Shown here: one piece after another, positions 26,363 to 34,222 of the stretch | Layout: each line of letters starts with the position of its first letter | Position numbering within the stretch: position 1 is the first letter of the stretch | Assembly (NCBI RefSeq): GCF_029846115.1 | Contig: NZ_JARVZZ010000001.1 | Coordinates: forward strand, 3,410,001 to 3,474,000 | Origin: Serratia marcescens | GTDB taxonomy: Bacteria > Pseudomonadota > Gammaproteobacteria > Enterobacterales > Enterobacteriaceae | Direction: 5' to 3' | DNA length: 64,000 bases | The notes under the pieces: generated by a model | What the model saw: the letters and a program-made list of their open reading frames with translations, nothing else | What the model was told of the DNA's origin: nothing | Database searches by the model: none | Position numbers and translations under genes: made by a program

Positions 26363-27460
26363 ATGATCATCGTAAAAGACGCTTTGCGGAGCAAAGTGGA
26401 AACCGAGTCACAGGGACACCGCACCGTGCTGTATACCGCAAGTGGTCAACCCAGTTATATGCATGTGATCTCTCGCTTTACGCTGCAAGAGGTCACATCA
26501 GGGTTAGGAGAGGCGGTTCATCCTGCCTTTATCGTCAACGGCCAGCTTAAAGACGCCTTTTTTTATGGCTGCTATCCGGGAACTCTGGTCGATGGAGAAC
26601 TGGTCAGCCAACCCGATACGGCTCCGGCGAGCCGGCACGATCTGGCCACATTTCGTCGGGCGGTGGCGCGCAACGGCGCCGGATGGCATATTGGCACCAA
26701 CGCGGAATGGGCCGCGCTGATGTTCTGGTGCCGCCATCAAGGATGGCCGGAGTTGGGCAATACCGAGAGCGGCCGGTCGCATCACGATCGCCGTCAGTAT
26801 GGTAAACGATGCGACGGCGGTGCCGTGGGCGATGAACAGGGCGATCCGACAACCTTTACCGCATCCGGCCCGGGAGCCTGGTATCACGACGGTACGCCGT
26901 ACGGCATCGGCGATCTGTGCGGTAATTTGTGGGAATGGCAGCACGGGCTGAAATTGGTCGCGGGGGAAATTCTGCTCTTGCCGGATAATGACGCCGCGAT
27001 GCCAATGACCGACGATGAAGACGAACGCTGGCGTGCGGTCGACCTGGCGACGGGGGCATGGGTGTCGCCCGGCAGTGGAGGGACGGCTAAATTCGATGCA
27101 GTCTCACCCATTCATACAGGCAATGCCGGTGCGCCGCTTATTACCGACTCTATTCAGCATTTTAACGGCGACCCGCAGGATAACGGATATCCGCCTGGCT
27201 TGATGGACGATGCGTTCGATCGTATTCGCATGGCAAGCGGGGCACCGTTACCGGATGTGTTGAAAATTCTTGGCATTGTTCCTCATCACCGGTGTGAGGA
27301 CGGCGATCAGGTTTACCTGCGTAATTACGGTGAACGCATTCTGATGCGCGGCGGCGCCTGGTATTCCGGCGCCGCCGCCGGGCTGAGAACGCTGTGCCTG
27401 AGCCATGGTGCGGGGCACGCCAGTGCTACGGTCGGCGCCCGGCCGGTATGGTGTTTATAA
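26363..27460 (+). CDS. SUMF1/C-type-lectin-fold protein
   Basis: The 365-residue protein shows the formylglycine-generating-enzyme (SUMF1) fold pattern: DLCGNLWEWQHG in the middle and RILMRGGAWYSGAAAGLRT, then GARPVW at the C-terminus. The active-site cysteine pair of true FGE was not found. The same fold occurs in phage tail tips and in binding proteins of retroelement systems. No signal peptide is visible. It follows the biosynthetic operon beyond a strong hairpin, so membership in the cluster is uncertain. A longer in-frame reading from 26252 overlaps the previous gene and is less likely. Confidence 0.7.
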   Translation: MIIVKDALRSKVETESQGHRTVLYTASGQPSYMHVISRFTLQEVTSGLGEAVHPAFIVNGQLKDAFFYGCYPGTLVDGELVSQPDTAPASRHDLATFRRAVARNGAGWHIGTNAEWAALMFWCRHQGWPELGNTESGRSHHDRRQYGKRCDGGAVGDEQGDPTTFTASGPGAWYHDGTPYGIGDLCGNLWEWQHGLKLVAGEILLLPDNDAAMPMTDDEDERWRAVDLATGAWVSPGSGGTAKFDAVSPIHTGNAGAPLITDSIQHFNGDPQDNGYPPGLMDDAFDRIRMASGAPLPDVLKILGIVPHHRCEDGDQVYLRNYGERILMRGGAWYSGAAAGLRTLCLSHGAGHASATVGARPVWCL

Positions 27461-27512
27461 GCTGTTGGCAATGCACGGGTCTGCGCAGCGGCCGTGGCCG
27501 CCGCGCCTGGCT

Positions 27513-28454
27513 TTACTGGCTGATGCTCTGCTGCAACGCCTGAACGGAGGAGGCGATGCCGGCATCGACCGACATGGTCAGGTCTTCCATTTCGAGCGAC
27601 ACCCAGTCGTTGTAGCCCATCATGCGCACCACCGAGAAGAATTCCTTCCACCACTGCAGATCCCGCCCACAGCCGACGGCGACATAGTTCCAGGCCCGGC
27701 CGGCCACGTCGTCGATCGGTTTGGTTTCCAGCAGCCCATTAACCTCGACGACGCCGCGCTCAAGGCGCACGTCTTTGCCGTGCACATGGTGAATGGCGGG
27801 GCCGAGGGCGCGGGCCACCGCGATGGGATCCGCGCCCATCCAAATCAAATGGCTGGGATCGAGGTTCAAGCCCACCATCGGGCCAACGGCTTCGCGCAGC
27901 CGGAACAGCGTTTCCGGGTTCCACACCAGCATGGCGCTGAAGTTTTCCAGCGCAAAGCGCTCGACGCCGCACGCTTTCGCCCGGGTGACCAGCGCCTGCC
28001 AATAGGGGATCGCCACTTCATTCCATTGATAGTCCAGACAGTTTTTCACCGTCGGCGGCCAGCTGACGGTATAGGTGATCCAGTTGGGGATGGTGTCATG
28101 CGGGCTGGCCGGGGGCAGGCCGCTCATCATAACGATCTTTTTCACCCCCAGCAGCCCGGCCAGCTCCAGCGTATTGTCGGTTTGGCGCTGATGGCGTTGC
28201 CCCAGTTCGCCGGGATCGAGCGGATTGCCGGAGACGTTGAGCGCGGCGATCTCCATGCCGCGGCTGGCCAGCGCCTGCTGCAGCTGCCGGCGTTTGGCGG
28301 GGTTAGCCAGCAGATCGTCGGTATCCAGATGGGGCGCCGGAGACCAGCCGCCGGTGGTCATTTCCACGCCGCGCACCCCCAGCTCCAGCAGCCGATCCAG
28401 CATCTGCTCGAAGGGTAAATGACCCAGGCTGTCGGTACAGAATGAAAGTTTCAT
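27513..28454 (-). CDS. Sugar-phosphate isomerase/epimerase (TIM barrel, IolE/IolI-like)
   Basis: The protein of about 313 residues has the xylose-isomerase-like TIM barrel pattern: MKLSFCTDSLGHLPFEQML at the start, VGLNLDPSHLIWMGADP with likely metal ligands, and VSLEMEDL near the end. The start follows aaggaaag. The gene lies 10 bp after the oxidoreductase in the same direction, and this pairing is typical of inositol or rare-sugar catabolism. The exact sugar is unknown. Confidence 0.85.
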   Translation of the reverse strand: MKLSFCTDSLGHLPFEQMLDRLLELGVRGVEMTTGGWSPAPHLDTDDLLANPAKRRQLQQALASRGMEIAALNVSGNPLDPGELGQRHQRQTDNTLELAGLLGVKKIVMMSGLPPASPHDTIPNWITYTVSWPPTVKNCLDYQWNEVAIPYWQALVTRAKACGVERFALENFSAMLVWNPETLFRLREAVGPMVGLNLDPSHLIWMGADPIAVARALGPAIHHVHGKDVRLERGVVEVNGLLETKPIDDVAGRAWNYVAVGCGRDLQWWKEFFSVVRMMGYNDWVSLEMEDLTMSVDAGIASSVQALQQSISQ

Positions 28455-28464
28455 GGTGCTTTCC

Positions 28465-29640
28465 TTATTGGTAATTAACCCAGGTGGCGCCGTTGTCGGC
28501 GGAACGAACGCAGTTTTCAATCCAGCGCACGCCTTCCAATCCGGCCTCGATATCCGGATAGATCAGCGCGGCCAGCGTCTGCCGATCGCCGCGCTGGCTG
28601 GCGCTGATGGCGATGGCGAACTTGAGGTAAATATTGGCCCAGGATTCGGCCAGGCCTTCGGTATGCAGCGCACCGAGCCGCTCTTCGGCCAGGGCGCTGT
28701 CGTCCAGATAGGGCATGCCGTGGTGCAGGATCTGGTTGGGCCGCCCCTGGATCTCATAGCGCAATTCGCCGGGCGTGGAATCGCTCCACTGCAAGCTGGC
28801 GAGCGAGCCCACCACGCGGATGCTTTGGCTGTCCATCGCGCCGGCGTTGACGGCGGAGGCCCACATGCGGCCGACGGCGCCGTTTTCGTAGTGCATCAGC
28901 ACCATGGCGTTGTCTTCCAGCGGGGCGCGTGAAGGAATAAAGCTCTGGCGATCGCACAGCAGGGAGGCAATCTTCATATCGGGCATCACCAGCTGCGAGA
29001 TGTAGAAGGTGTGGGTGGAGATGTCGCCCAGCACAAAAGAGGGGCCGGCGATTTTCGGATCGACGCGCCACTTTTGCGCCTCGAACGTATCCGCGCTTTC
29101 GTTGGCATTGAAGCCGTGGGTGTATTGCAATTCGACCATGCGTATTTCGCCGATGTCGCCGTTTGCGATCATAGCGCGCATCTGCATCAGCAGAGGATGG
29201 CCGGAGAAGCCGTAGGTTACGCCGACGATCAGGCCTTTCTCCGACGCCAGCGCCTTGATTTCTCTCGCCTCCGCCGTGGTGAAGAACAGCGGCTTTTCGC
29301 AGATGACATGCAGGCCGGCACTCAGCGCGGCGCGCGTGATTTCATAGTGGGTGCCGTTGGGGGTGGCAATGGTCACCACCTCAACGCCATCTTCACGGTT
29401 GGCTTCTTGCTCCAGCAGTTGTCGATAGTTGTCATAGCAGCGGTCGGCGGGCACGCCGAGATTGACGCCAAACTCGCGTCCGCGCGCCGCGTCGATATCA
29501 AAAGCGCCGGCAACCAGCCGATAGGCGGTGTTGTCGCGCAACGCGCCGGAACGGTGCTTGTAGCCCACCTGGCTGAGGCGGCCGCCGCCGATCATCGCCC
29601 AACGCAGCGGGCGAGGGATGCTTCTTTCACCATTTAACAT
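28465..29640 (-). CDS. Gfo/Idh/MocA family oxidoreductase
   Basis: The product of about 391 residues has an N-terminal NAD(P)-binding segment (PLRWAMIGGGRLSQVG) and the family signature VICEKPLFFT with the conserved EKP lysine. The C-terminal half is the dimerising beta-sheet domain. The start at 29640 has caggag upstream. A LacI-type operator lies 22 bp upstream of the start codon. It probably oxidises a cyclic polyol or sugar taken up with the binding protein encoded next to it. Confidence 0.87.
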   Translation of the reverse strand: MLNGERSIPRPLRWAMIGGGRLSQVGYKHRSGALRDNTAYRLVAGAFDIDAARGREFGVNLGVPADRCYDNYRQLLEQEANREDGVEVVTIATPNGTHYEITRAALSAGLHVICEKPLFFTTAEAREIKALASEKGLIVGVTYGFSGHPLLMQMRAMIANGDIGEIRMVELQYTHGFNANESADTFEAQKWRVDPKIAGPSFVLGDISTHTFYISQLVMPDMKIASLLCDRQSFIPSRAPLEDNAMVLMHYENGAVGRMWASAVNAGAMDSQSIRVVGSLASLQWSDSTPGELRYEIQGRPNQILHHGMPYLDDSALAEERLGALHTEGLAESWANIYLKFAIAISASQRGDRQTLAALIYPDIEAGLEGVRWIENCVRSADNGATWVNYQ

Positions 29641-29661
29641 GCTGACTCCTGATACTGTGGC

Positions 29662-29679
29662 TTTGCACTCGGGTGCAAA
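29662..29679. promoter_or_regulatory. LacI-type operator O4
   Basis: TTTGCACTCGGGTGCAAA is a near-perfect palindrome matching three sites around 30.7-30.85 kb. It lies between the binding-protein gene and the oxidoreductase. Confidence 0.7.
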
Positions 29680-29707
29680 ATGGGTTGAAAAAGAGAGTGG
29701 CAACGGT

Positions 29708-30631
29708 TTATTTCTGGTTCATCTGTGCAAATTGCGGGTAGTTTTCTCGCATCACGGTGGCATAAGGCACCCAGTTGTAAGGCTCAGTTTTAGCGTGATC
29801 CAACATTGCTCGGGTCACTTGCACCGCGCCGAGCGCCTGGGCTTTGGCATCCTGGAAAATGGTCACCGCCAGGTCGCCGTTTTTGATAAATTGCAGGCCG
29901 TCTGGCGTGCCGTCGATACCGGCGACCAGCACGCCATTCTTTTTGGCCTGCTTCAGCGCCATGATCGCGCCGATGGCCATCTCATCGTTGTTGGCGGCGA
30001 TCGCATCGATCGGCGTGCCGTTCAGCAACCAGCCGGAAACCACGTCGACTGCTTCATTGCGCTGCCATTTGGCGGTCTGTTTCTCTACCACTTTCAGGTC
30101 TTTATGTTTGGCGATCACCGCTTCCACCGCACGGGTGCGTTCGCGGGTTTCTTCGTTGGAGAGGGCGCCCATCAGGATCGCCACGTTGCCGCGATAATTC
30201 ATTTTTTTCGCCAGGGCCTCCATCTGCAGGCGGCCGCTGAGCGCCGAGTCGGAGCCGACGTAGGCCGTCGCACCGGTCAGTGGCACTTCGGGTTTGCGGT
30301 TGACGAAGATGAGGGGGATCGCGGCGCGGTGGGCGGCCACTATCATCGGCTGGACGCCTTGTGTATCAACCGGGTTGAGGATAATGGCGTCCACACCCTG
30401 ATTAATCAGATCGTCCACCTGCTGCACCTGCAGGGCGACATCGCCTTTGGCATCGACAAACTGGCCTTGCAGCTGCTGCGCAGCCAGTTCACGTGCCATT
30501 TGGCTACGCAGGATGGAGACGAAATTGAGATCGAAGTTGGCCAGCGCCACGCCGACCTGGTAGGTCTTGGCTTGGGCGGTCACGACAAACAGCGAGCAGG
30601 CTAACATCAACAGCAGTCTGGTTTTATTCAT
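29708..30631 (-). CDS. Sugar ABC periplasmic binding protein (RbsB-like)
   Basis: The 307-residue protein begins with a Sec signal (MNKTRLLLMLACSLFVVTAQA). It continues as a type I periplasmic binding protein (KTYQVGVALANFDLNF, then GVDAIILNPVDTQGV and ANNDEMAIGAIMAL). The start has caggata upstream. No permease or ATPase is present in the unit, so it must share another sugar transporter. It is divergent from the LacI regulator and flanked by its operators. Confidence 0.88.
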   Translation of the reverse strand: MNKTRLLLMLACSLFVVTAQAKTYQVGVALANFDLNFVSILRSQMARELAAQQLQGQFVDAKGDVALQVQQVDDLINQGVDAIILNPVDTQGVQPMIVAAHRAAIPLIFVNRKPEVPLTGATAYVGSDSALSGRLQMEALAKKMNYRGNVAILMGALSNEETRERTRAVEAVIAKHKDLKVVEKQTAKWQRNEAVDVVSGWLLNGTPIDAIAANNDEMAIGAIMALKQAKKNGVLVAGIDGTPDGLQFIKNGDLAVTIFQDAKAQALGAVQVTRAMLDHAKTEPYNWVPYATVMRENYPQFAQMNQK

Positions 30632-30675
30632 ACGGTATCCTGTTGAGAAAAGAGGCGTTGTAGGCAAACAGCGAA

Positions 30676-30693
30676 TTTGCAACCGGGTGCAAA
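30676..30693. promoter_or_regulatory. LacI-type operator O1
   Basis: TTTGCAACCGGGTGCAAA is a palindrome with six-base arms, 45 bp upstream of the binding-protein start. Confidence 0.72.
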
Positions 30694-30809
30694 GCAGGAG
30701 GCAAAACGGCCGTGAGTCTCTGAATGCCACCGTGAATGTCGGCCATGGATAAAATTTGGTCAACAGGGGAAAGGTGAAAACAGCGCGGACGATCACAAAC
30801 TCTTTACTT

Positions 30810-30827
30810 TTTGCACCCGGTTGCATA
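30810..30827. promoter_or_regulatory. LacI-type operator O2
   Basis: TTTGCACCCGGTTGCATA is near-identical to the reverse complement of O1. It lies 5 bp from O3. Confidence 0.7.
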
Positions 30828-30831
30828 ACAA

Positions 30832-30849
30832 ATTGCAATCGGGTGCAAA
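30832..30849. promoter_or_regulatory. LacI-type operator O3
   Basis: The site ATTGCAATCGGGTGCAAA pairs in tandem with O2 upstream of the lacI-type gene, which suggests autoregulation as well as control of the divergent operon. Confidence 0.7.
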
Positions 30850-30947
30850 AACGGGACATAATTGCAGCAGGCATGCCAGCAGGCGCTTAGGGGATCTGAG
30901 CGAGCAGGGTATAGTTTGACTTCATCGAAGCAGGGATCGACGCAACC

Positions 30948-31958
30948 ATGACGAAACACCACAAAGCCACCGCCAGCGACGTCGCCGAAAAGGCCGGCGT
31001 CTCTAAATGGACGGTATCGCGCGCCTTTACCCCCGGCGCGTCGATCTCGGACAGCGCGCGTGAAAGCGTACTGGCGGCGGCGGCCGAGCTGGGTTATCGA
31101 CCCAATCTGCTGGCGCGCAGCCTGTCGCAAAAACGCACGCACATCATCGGCGTGGCCATCGACGAGATGAAGAACCCGCATTCGATGATGATGCTCGATA
31201 TGGTCACCAAACAGCTGCAAACCCGCGGCTATATGGCGCTGCTGCTGAACATCACCGCCGGGGAAAACTACCGGGCGGTGATGGCGATGGCCGATCAGCT
31301 GCAGGTCGATGGCATTCTGTTCCTGGCGACGGTATTAACCCAAGAGTGGGTGGCGATCGCGCAAGATCTGCATCAGATCCCGCTGGTGCAGGTATGCCGC
31401 AATACGGAAAGTGAACATATCGATGTGGTCAATATCGACGGCTACCGCGCCGGCGAAGAGATCGCTGGGTTGCTGATAGAACAAGGGCATCGGCGCTTTG
31501 GCTACATGAAGGGGCCAGACACGCAAAGCAGCCATTTGCTGCGTATGGAAGGCTACCGTGACAAATTGATGGCCGCCGGCTTTCAGCTGGATCGGGTGCT
31601 CACCGCCGGCCACTACGATCGCCAACGCGGTTTCCAGCTGATGAGCGAATACCTGCAGGCAACGCCGGAAAGCGAGCGGGTTGAGGCGCTGTTCTGCGAG
31701 AACGACGTGTTGGCGCTGGGGGCGCTCGAAGCGCTCAGGCAAACGGCGCCGGCGTCTGCGATGGCCGTGGTAGGCTTCGACGATATCGACGAGGCAGGCT
31801 CAGCCAATTGGGCGCTGACCAGCTACAACCAACGTATCGACCGGCTGGTCGAGGAGGCCTTGAATCGCCTGCTCGACAATCGCGCCACGGTAGATGGTGC
31901 CTGGCGGCACGGGGAGTTGCGGGTTCGGCGGTCGCATTTGGCTGGGAAACCGGCGTAA
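30948..31958 (+). CDS. LacI-family regulator
   Basis: The 336-residue repressor opens with the classical HTH (ASDVAEKAGVSKWTVSRAF) and hinge helix (PNLLARSLSQKRTHIIGVAI). A sugar-binding periplasmic-protein-like domain follows. Four similar palindromes (29662, 30676, 30810, 30832) lie in the operon it faces and are its likely targets. The inducer is probably the sugar or polyol used by the neighbouring oxidoreductase and isomerase. Confidence 0.9.
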   Translation: MTKHHKATASDVAEKAGVSKWTVSRAFTPGASISDSARESVLAAAAELGYRPNLLARSLSQKRTHIIGVAIDEMKNPHSMMMLDMVTKQLQTRGYMALLLNITAGENYRAVMAMADQLQVDGILFLATVLTQEWVAIAQDLHQIPLVQVCRNTESEHIDVVNIDGYRAGEEIAGLLIEQGHRRFGYMKGPDTQSSHLLRMEGYRDKLMAAGFQLDRVLTAGHYDRQRGFQLMSEYLQATPESERVEALFCENDVLALGALEALRQTAPASAMAVVGFDDIDEAGSANWALTSYNQRIDRLVEEALNRLLDNRATVDGAWRHGELRVRRSHLAGKPA

Positions 31959-31972
31959 GGATTTCTTTTTTT

Positions 31973-31985
31973 GTGACAATGTCAC
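31973..31985. other. matS site 1 (MatP binding)
   Basis: GTGACAATGTCAC fits the 13-bp matS consensus GTGACRNYGTCAC exactly. In E. coli such sites occur only in the Ter macrodomain and bind MatP. Confidence 0.85.
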
Positions 31986-31997
31986 TATTGAGACTTG

Positions 31998-32510
31998 ATG
32001 AGAACACATCGAGATAAAAAGAAAAAACTCTATAGAAGAGAAAGTGTTACATCCAGAGGCCCCATGGCCAGCGGTGGCAAGTACCGCTGGGAACGGCATA
32101 GCAAACAGGCGGACGATGAGCAGCTGCCGCTGCGTGAAAGCATGCATGGGCGGATACAACATGGCATGGATTACACGCCGCTATTTCAATTTTTGCTCAG
32201 TAAAGTGGGCCAACCCTGGAGTGAAGTGCACAGCGAAGCGGTTAGTCGGTTGGATAAAGAAGCACCTATTTTTTACCTGGTGGCACTGCACCGTAAAAAC
32301 TGGCAGAGCTATGTCTGCTGTGATGAGTCGAGCTATTACAGCGGGCTATGCATAGATGAGCACGGGATACTGCAGAAAGTGAACCCGGCATTCACCGCAG
32401 AAGATGTGCCGGTGAGGTGCCGTTGTTGTACCTATACGTTCAACGGGGAACTGGTGCCCGTCACGGAAAAAAACTGGCAAAAACCCTATGAGAAGGAATC
32501 CTGGGAATAG
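31998..32510 (+). CDS. Unrecognised 170-residue protein near dif
   Basis: I cannot name this protein. The N-terminus is strongly basic (RTHRDKKKKLYRRE). The core reads FLLSKVGQPWSEVHSEAVSRLD, and the C-terminal part carries Cys residues (VRCRCCTYTFNGELV) that could bind zinc. The FLxSxVGxPWxxVxSE pattern recalls small conserved hypothetical proteins seen in other bacteria. No strong ribosome site is seen at 31998, and an ATG at 32064 is an alternative start. It starts 12 bp after a matS site and lies within the decayed terminus region. Confidence 0.5.
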   Translation: MRTHRDKKKKLYRRESVTSRGPMASGGKYRWERHSKQADDEQLPLRESMHGRIQHGMDYTPLFQFLLSKVGQPWSEVHSEAVSRLDKEAPIFYLVALHRKNWQSYVCCDESSYYSGLCIDEHGILQKVNPAFTAEDVPVRCRCCTYTFNGELVPVTEKNWQKPYEKESWE

Positions 32511-32562
32511 TCAGGTTTCACGAGTGTCATTCAGATGTAGATTGACTGCCGAAGTTTGCCAA

Positions 32563-32585
32563 ATTTCACGTAGCGCGATCAAAAA
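32563..32585 (+). repeat. Left copy of 23-bp inverted repeat
   Basis: A 23-bp segment (starts ATTTCACGTAGCG, ends with five A) recurs perfectly, inverted, at 34028-34050. Weaker similarity (CGAAGT..GCC) extends upstream of both copies. The repeats enclose the beta-lactamase remnant, dif and the GrpB pseudogene. Confidence 0.8.
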
Positions 32586-32595
32586 GGAGGGCGTT

Positions 32596-33348
32596 TTGAC
32601 CCATTTTGCAGAGTGGCTTCGCCAAGTTTCAGATGATAAAACGATTTCTATAAATGGAAGCCAGCGTTTCCCTTTAGATAGCACGGTTAAATCAATTGCT
32701 TGCGCCAATGTTCTGGCAAAGGTTGATGCAAAGAAGCTTTCATTAAATCATTCTATGGTAGTGACTGAAAAAAACCTTGTGACCTATTCACCCGTTGCTA
32801 AAGATTATATGAATAAGCCATTTACGCTTGAGCAAGCTTGCAAAGCTGCCAATGAATACAGTGATAATACAGCAGCTAATTTTGCTATTTTTTCAGGTGG
32901 GGGACCGGAGGCTCTGACCGCATTTATGAGATCTATAGGAGATACGGTTACTCGCTCTGACCGATATGAGCCAGAATTGACTGTCAATCCCGTGGATGAT
33001 TTGCGAGATACAACGACTCCTGATGCGATGAGCAAGAGTATCAAGAAAATTTTGACCGGCGCAGTTCTCAGTGATTCATCAAAAGCGCAATTGAAAGAAT
33101 GGATGGTCAATAACAAAGTCGCTGATAATATGCTTAGGGCGTCTCTTCCTAAAGGATGGAAAATCGCCGATAGGTCAGGTGCAAGTGATTATGGTGTCAG
33201 AGGGATAACTTCGATGGTCTGGTCAAATAATCATGATCCTGTATTCATCAGCATCTATGTGAGAAAAGCGGATACCTCTTTGGATGAACGCTCAGCGGTG
33301 ATTCGTACTTTAGGTTCGCATATATTTGACGAATACCTTAGCCACTAA
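32596..33348 (+). CDS. N-terminally truncated class A beta-lactamase-like protein
   Basis: The sequence matches CARB/RTG-type class A beta-lactamases. It has STVK (Ser29-Lys32), SDN in NEYSDNTAAN, EPELT in the omega loop, and IADRSG, where the usual KTG is RSG as in CARB enzymes. The first about 20 mature residues and the whole signal peptide are missing. The omega loop has Thr where Asn170 is usual. A TTG start at 32596 with AAGGAGG upstream would give a 250-residue cytoplasmic protein; an ATG at 32488 also opens the frame. The gene is AT-richer than its surroundings and begins right beside the 23-bp repeat. It is probably an acquired, decayed gene; resistance is doubtful. Confidence 0.7.
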   Translation: MTHFAEWLRQVSDDKTISINGSQRFPLDSTVKSIACANVLAKVDAKKLSLNHSMVVTEKNLVTYSPVAKDYMNKPFTLEQACKAANEYSDNTAANFAIFSGGGPEALTAFMRSIGDTVTRSDRYEPELTVNPVDDLRDTTTPDAMSKSIKKILTGAVLSDSSKAQLKEWMVNNKVADNMLRASLPKGWKIADRSGASDYGVRGITSMVWSNNHDPVFISIYVRKADTSLDERSAVIRTLGSHIFDEYLSH

Positions 33349-33457
33349 AGAATAGTAGTAAGAGGTTAGGGGTTCTACGGAAGAGCCCCGATAAGCAGCA
33401 GAGAGTTACGTACTTAGGAAATCTCCACGCTATGGCGGTTAGCATTTATCATGCTTC

Positions 33458-33485
33458 ATTTAACATAATATACATTATACGCACC
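33458..33485 (-). other. dif: dif, chromosome dimer resolution site (XerCD)
   Basis: Read on the - strand the 28 bp consist of the XerC arm GGTGCGTATAA, the 6-bp centre TGTATA and the XerD arm TTATGTTAAAT. E. coli dif is identical except for one base in the XerC arm (C to T at the seventh position). XerC and XerD recombine chromosome dimers here under FtsK control. matS sites on both sides and KOPS pointing inward from both sides support the call. Confidence 0.95.
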
Positions 33486-33573
33486 TAGGTAATGATAAGT
33501 GGGTTCTGCCGTCCAGGCTTGATCATGGGGTTTCTCCCGCGGCCAACCATGCCGGCGCCGGCTGCTCATGCTG

Positions 33574-33949
33574 CTAAGTATTCGTTTTCAACCGGCCATA
33601 AGCCGCCGGGTTTTGCCGGCGGTCTTCTTCTGCTTGGTGTTTGTGTTGCTCAGCAATACCATGATGCTTGCGCAGAAAATCTCTGAACGCCAACTGTCTG
33701 ATCGCCTGTTCACTTGCTGCAGCAACGCCTGCCGGTAATGCCATTCTCGCCACGCGGCGTAGATCTCATTCCAACGCCGCCAGGCTTTCAATCTCCAGCA
33801 AGATATCAAGCGTTGGTTTGGCACTGCTGTACTACCGATATGATGAATTGCCGTTAACACACCAGCCAATATCTCGCGTAGTTTCAGCGCTTCATATTGA
33901 TAGTGTTCCAGAGATCATAGCCCTCGACCGTGATGCTGCGTGCTGCCAT
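33574..33949 (-). pseudogene. GrpB/UPF0157 family pseudogene
   Basis: Read on the minus strand, an ATG at 33949 with GGAGCGGGA upstream begins MAARSITVEGYDLW. The frame then shifts to YEALKLREILAGVLTAIHHI followed by GSTAVP, and shifts again to KPTLDILLEIESLAALE, which ends in a stop. A final piece contains AIRQLAFRDFLRKHHGIAEQ. These are the ordered blocks of GrpB-family nucleotidyltransferase-like proteins (EHIGSTAVPG...AKPxIDILL...RHLAFRDYL). At least two small deletions and the loss of the central part make it non-functional. It lies just beyond dif. Confidence 0.75.
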
Positions 33950-34027
33950 TTCCCGCTCCAGTAATGATGACCGGACATGATTTTCTGAGGCGCATACCTG
34001 CCGATATTGGCCAGAAATCCCCTGTTT

Positions 34028-34050
34028 TTTTTGATCGCGCTACGTGAAAT
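34028..34050 (-). repeat. Right copy of 23-bp inverted repeat
   Basis: Perfect inverted copy of 32563-32585. On the minus strand it is preceded by a segment (CGAAGTAGCC) similar to that before the left copy. The 1.49-kb interval between the copies is a candidate inverted or inserted unit. Confidence 0.8.
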
Positions 34051-34222
34051 CTGATAAAACGTGGCTACTTCGACACTGCAGATTTCTCCAAAATGCGTCA
34101 TATAAACGGACAGTATTTGCACGTTAAATGCGTATTGGCGTCCTTTTTCATCGCTTTCGGCGCCCGCCGCGGCGTTGGCTATACTGAATGGGAACATTCT
34201 TCCACGCTCCTGGAGTCTCCCC

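Noticed and set aside
33588..33869. A possible transposase fragment on the minus strand
   Set aside because: Frame-by-frame reading shows GrpB blocks (HIGSTAVP, KPTLDILLEI, LAFRDFLRKHH) instead, so it is a GrpB pseudogene.
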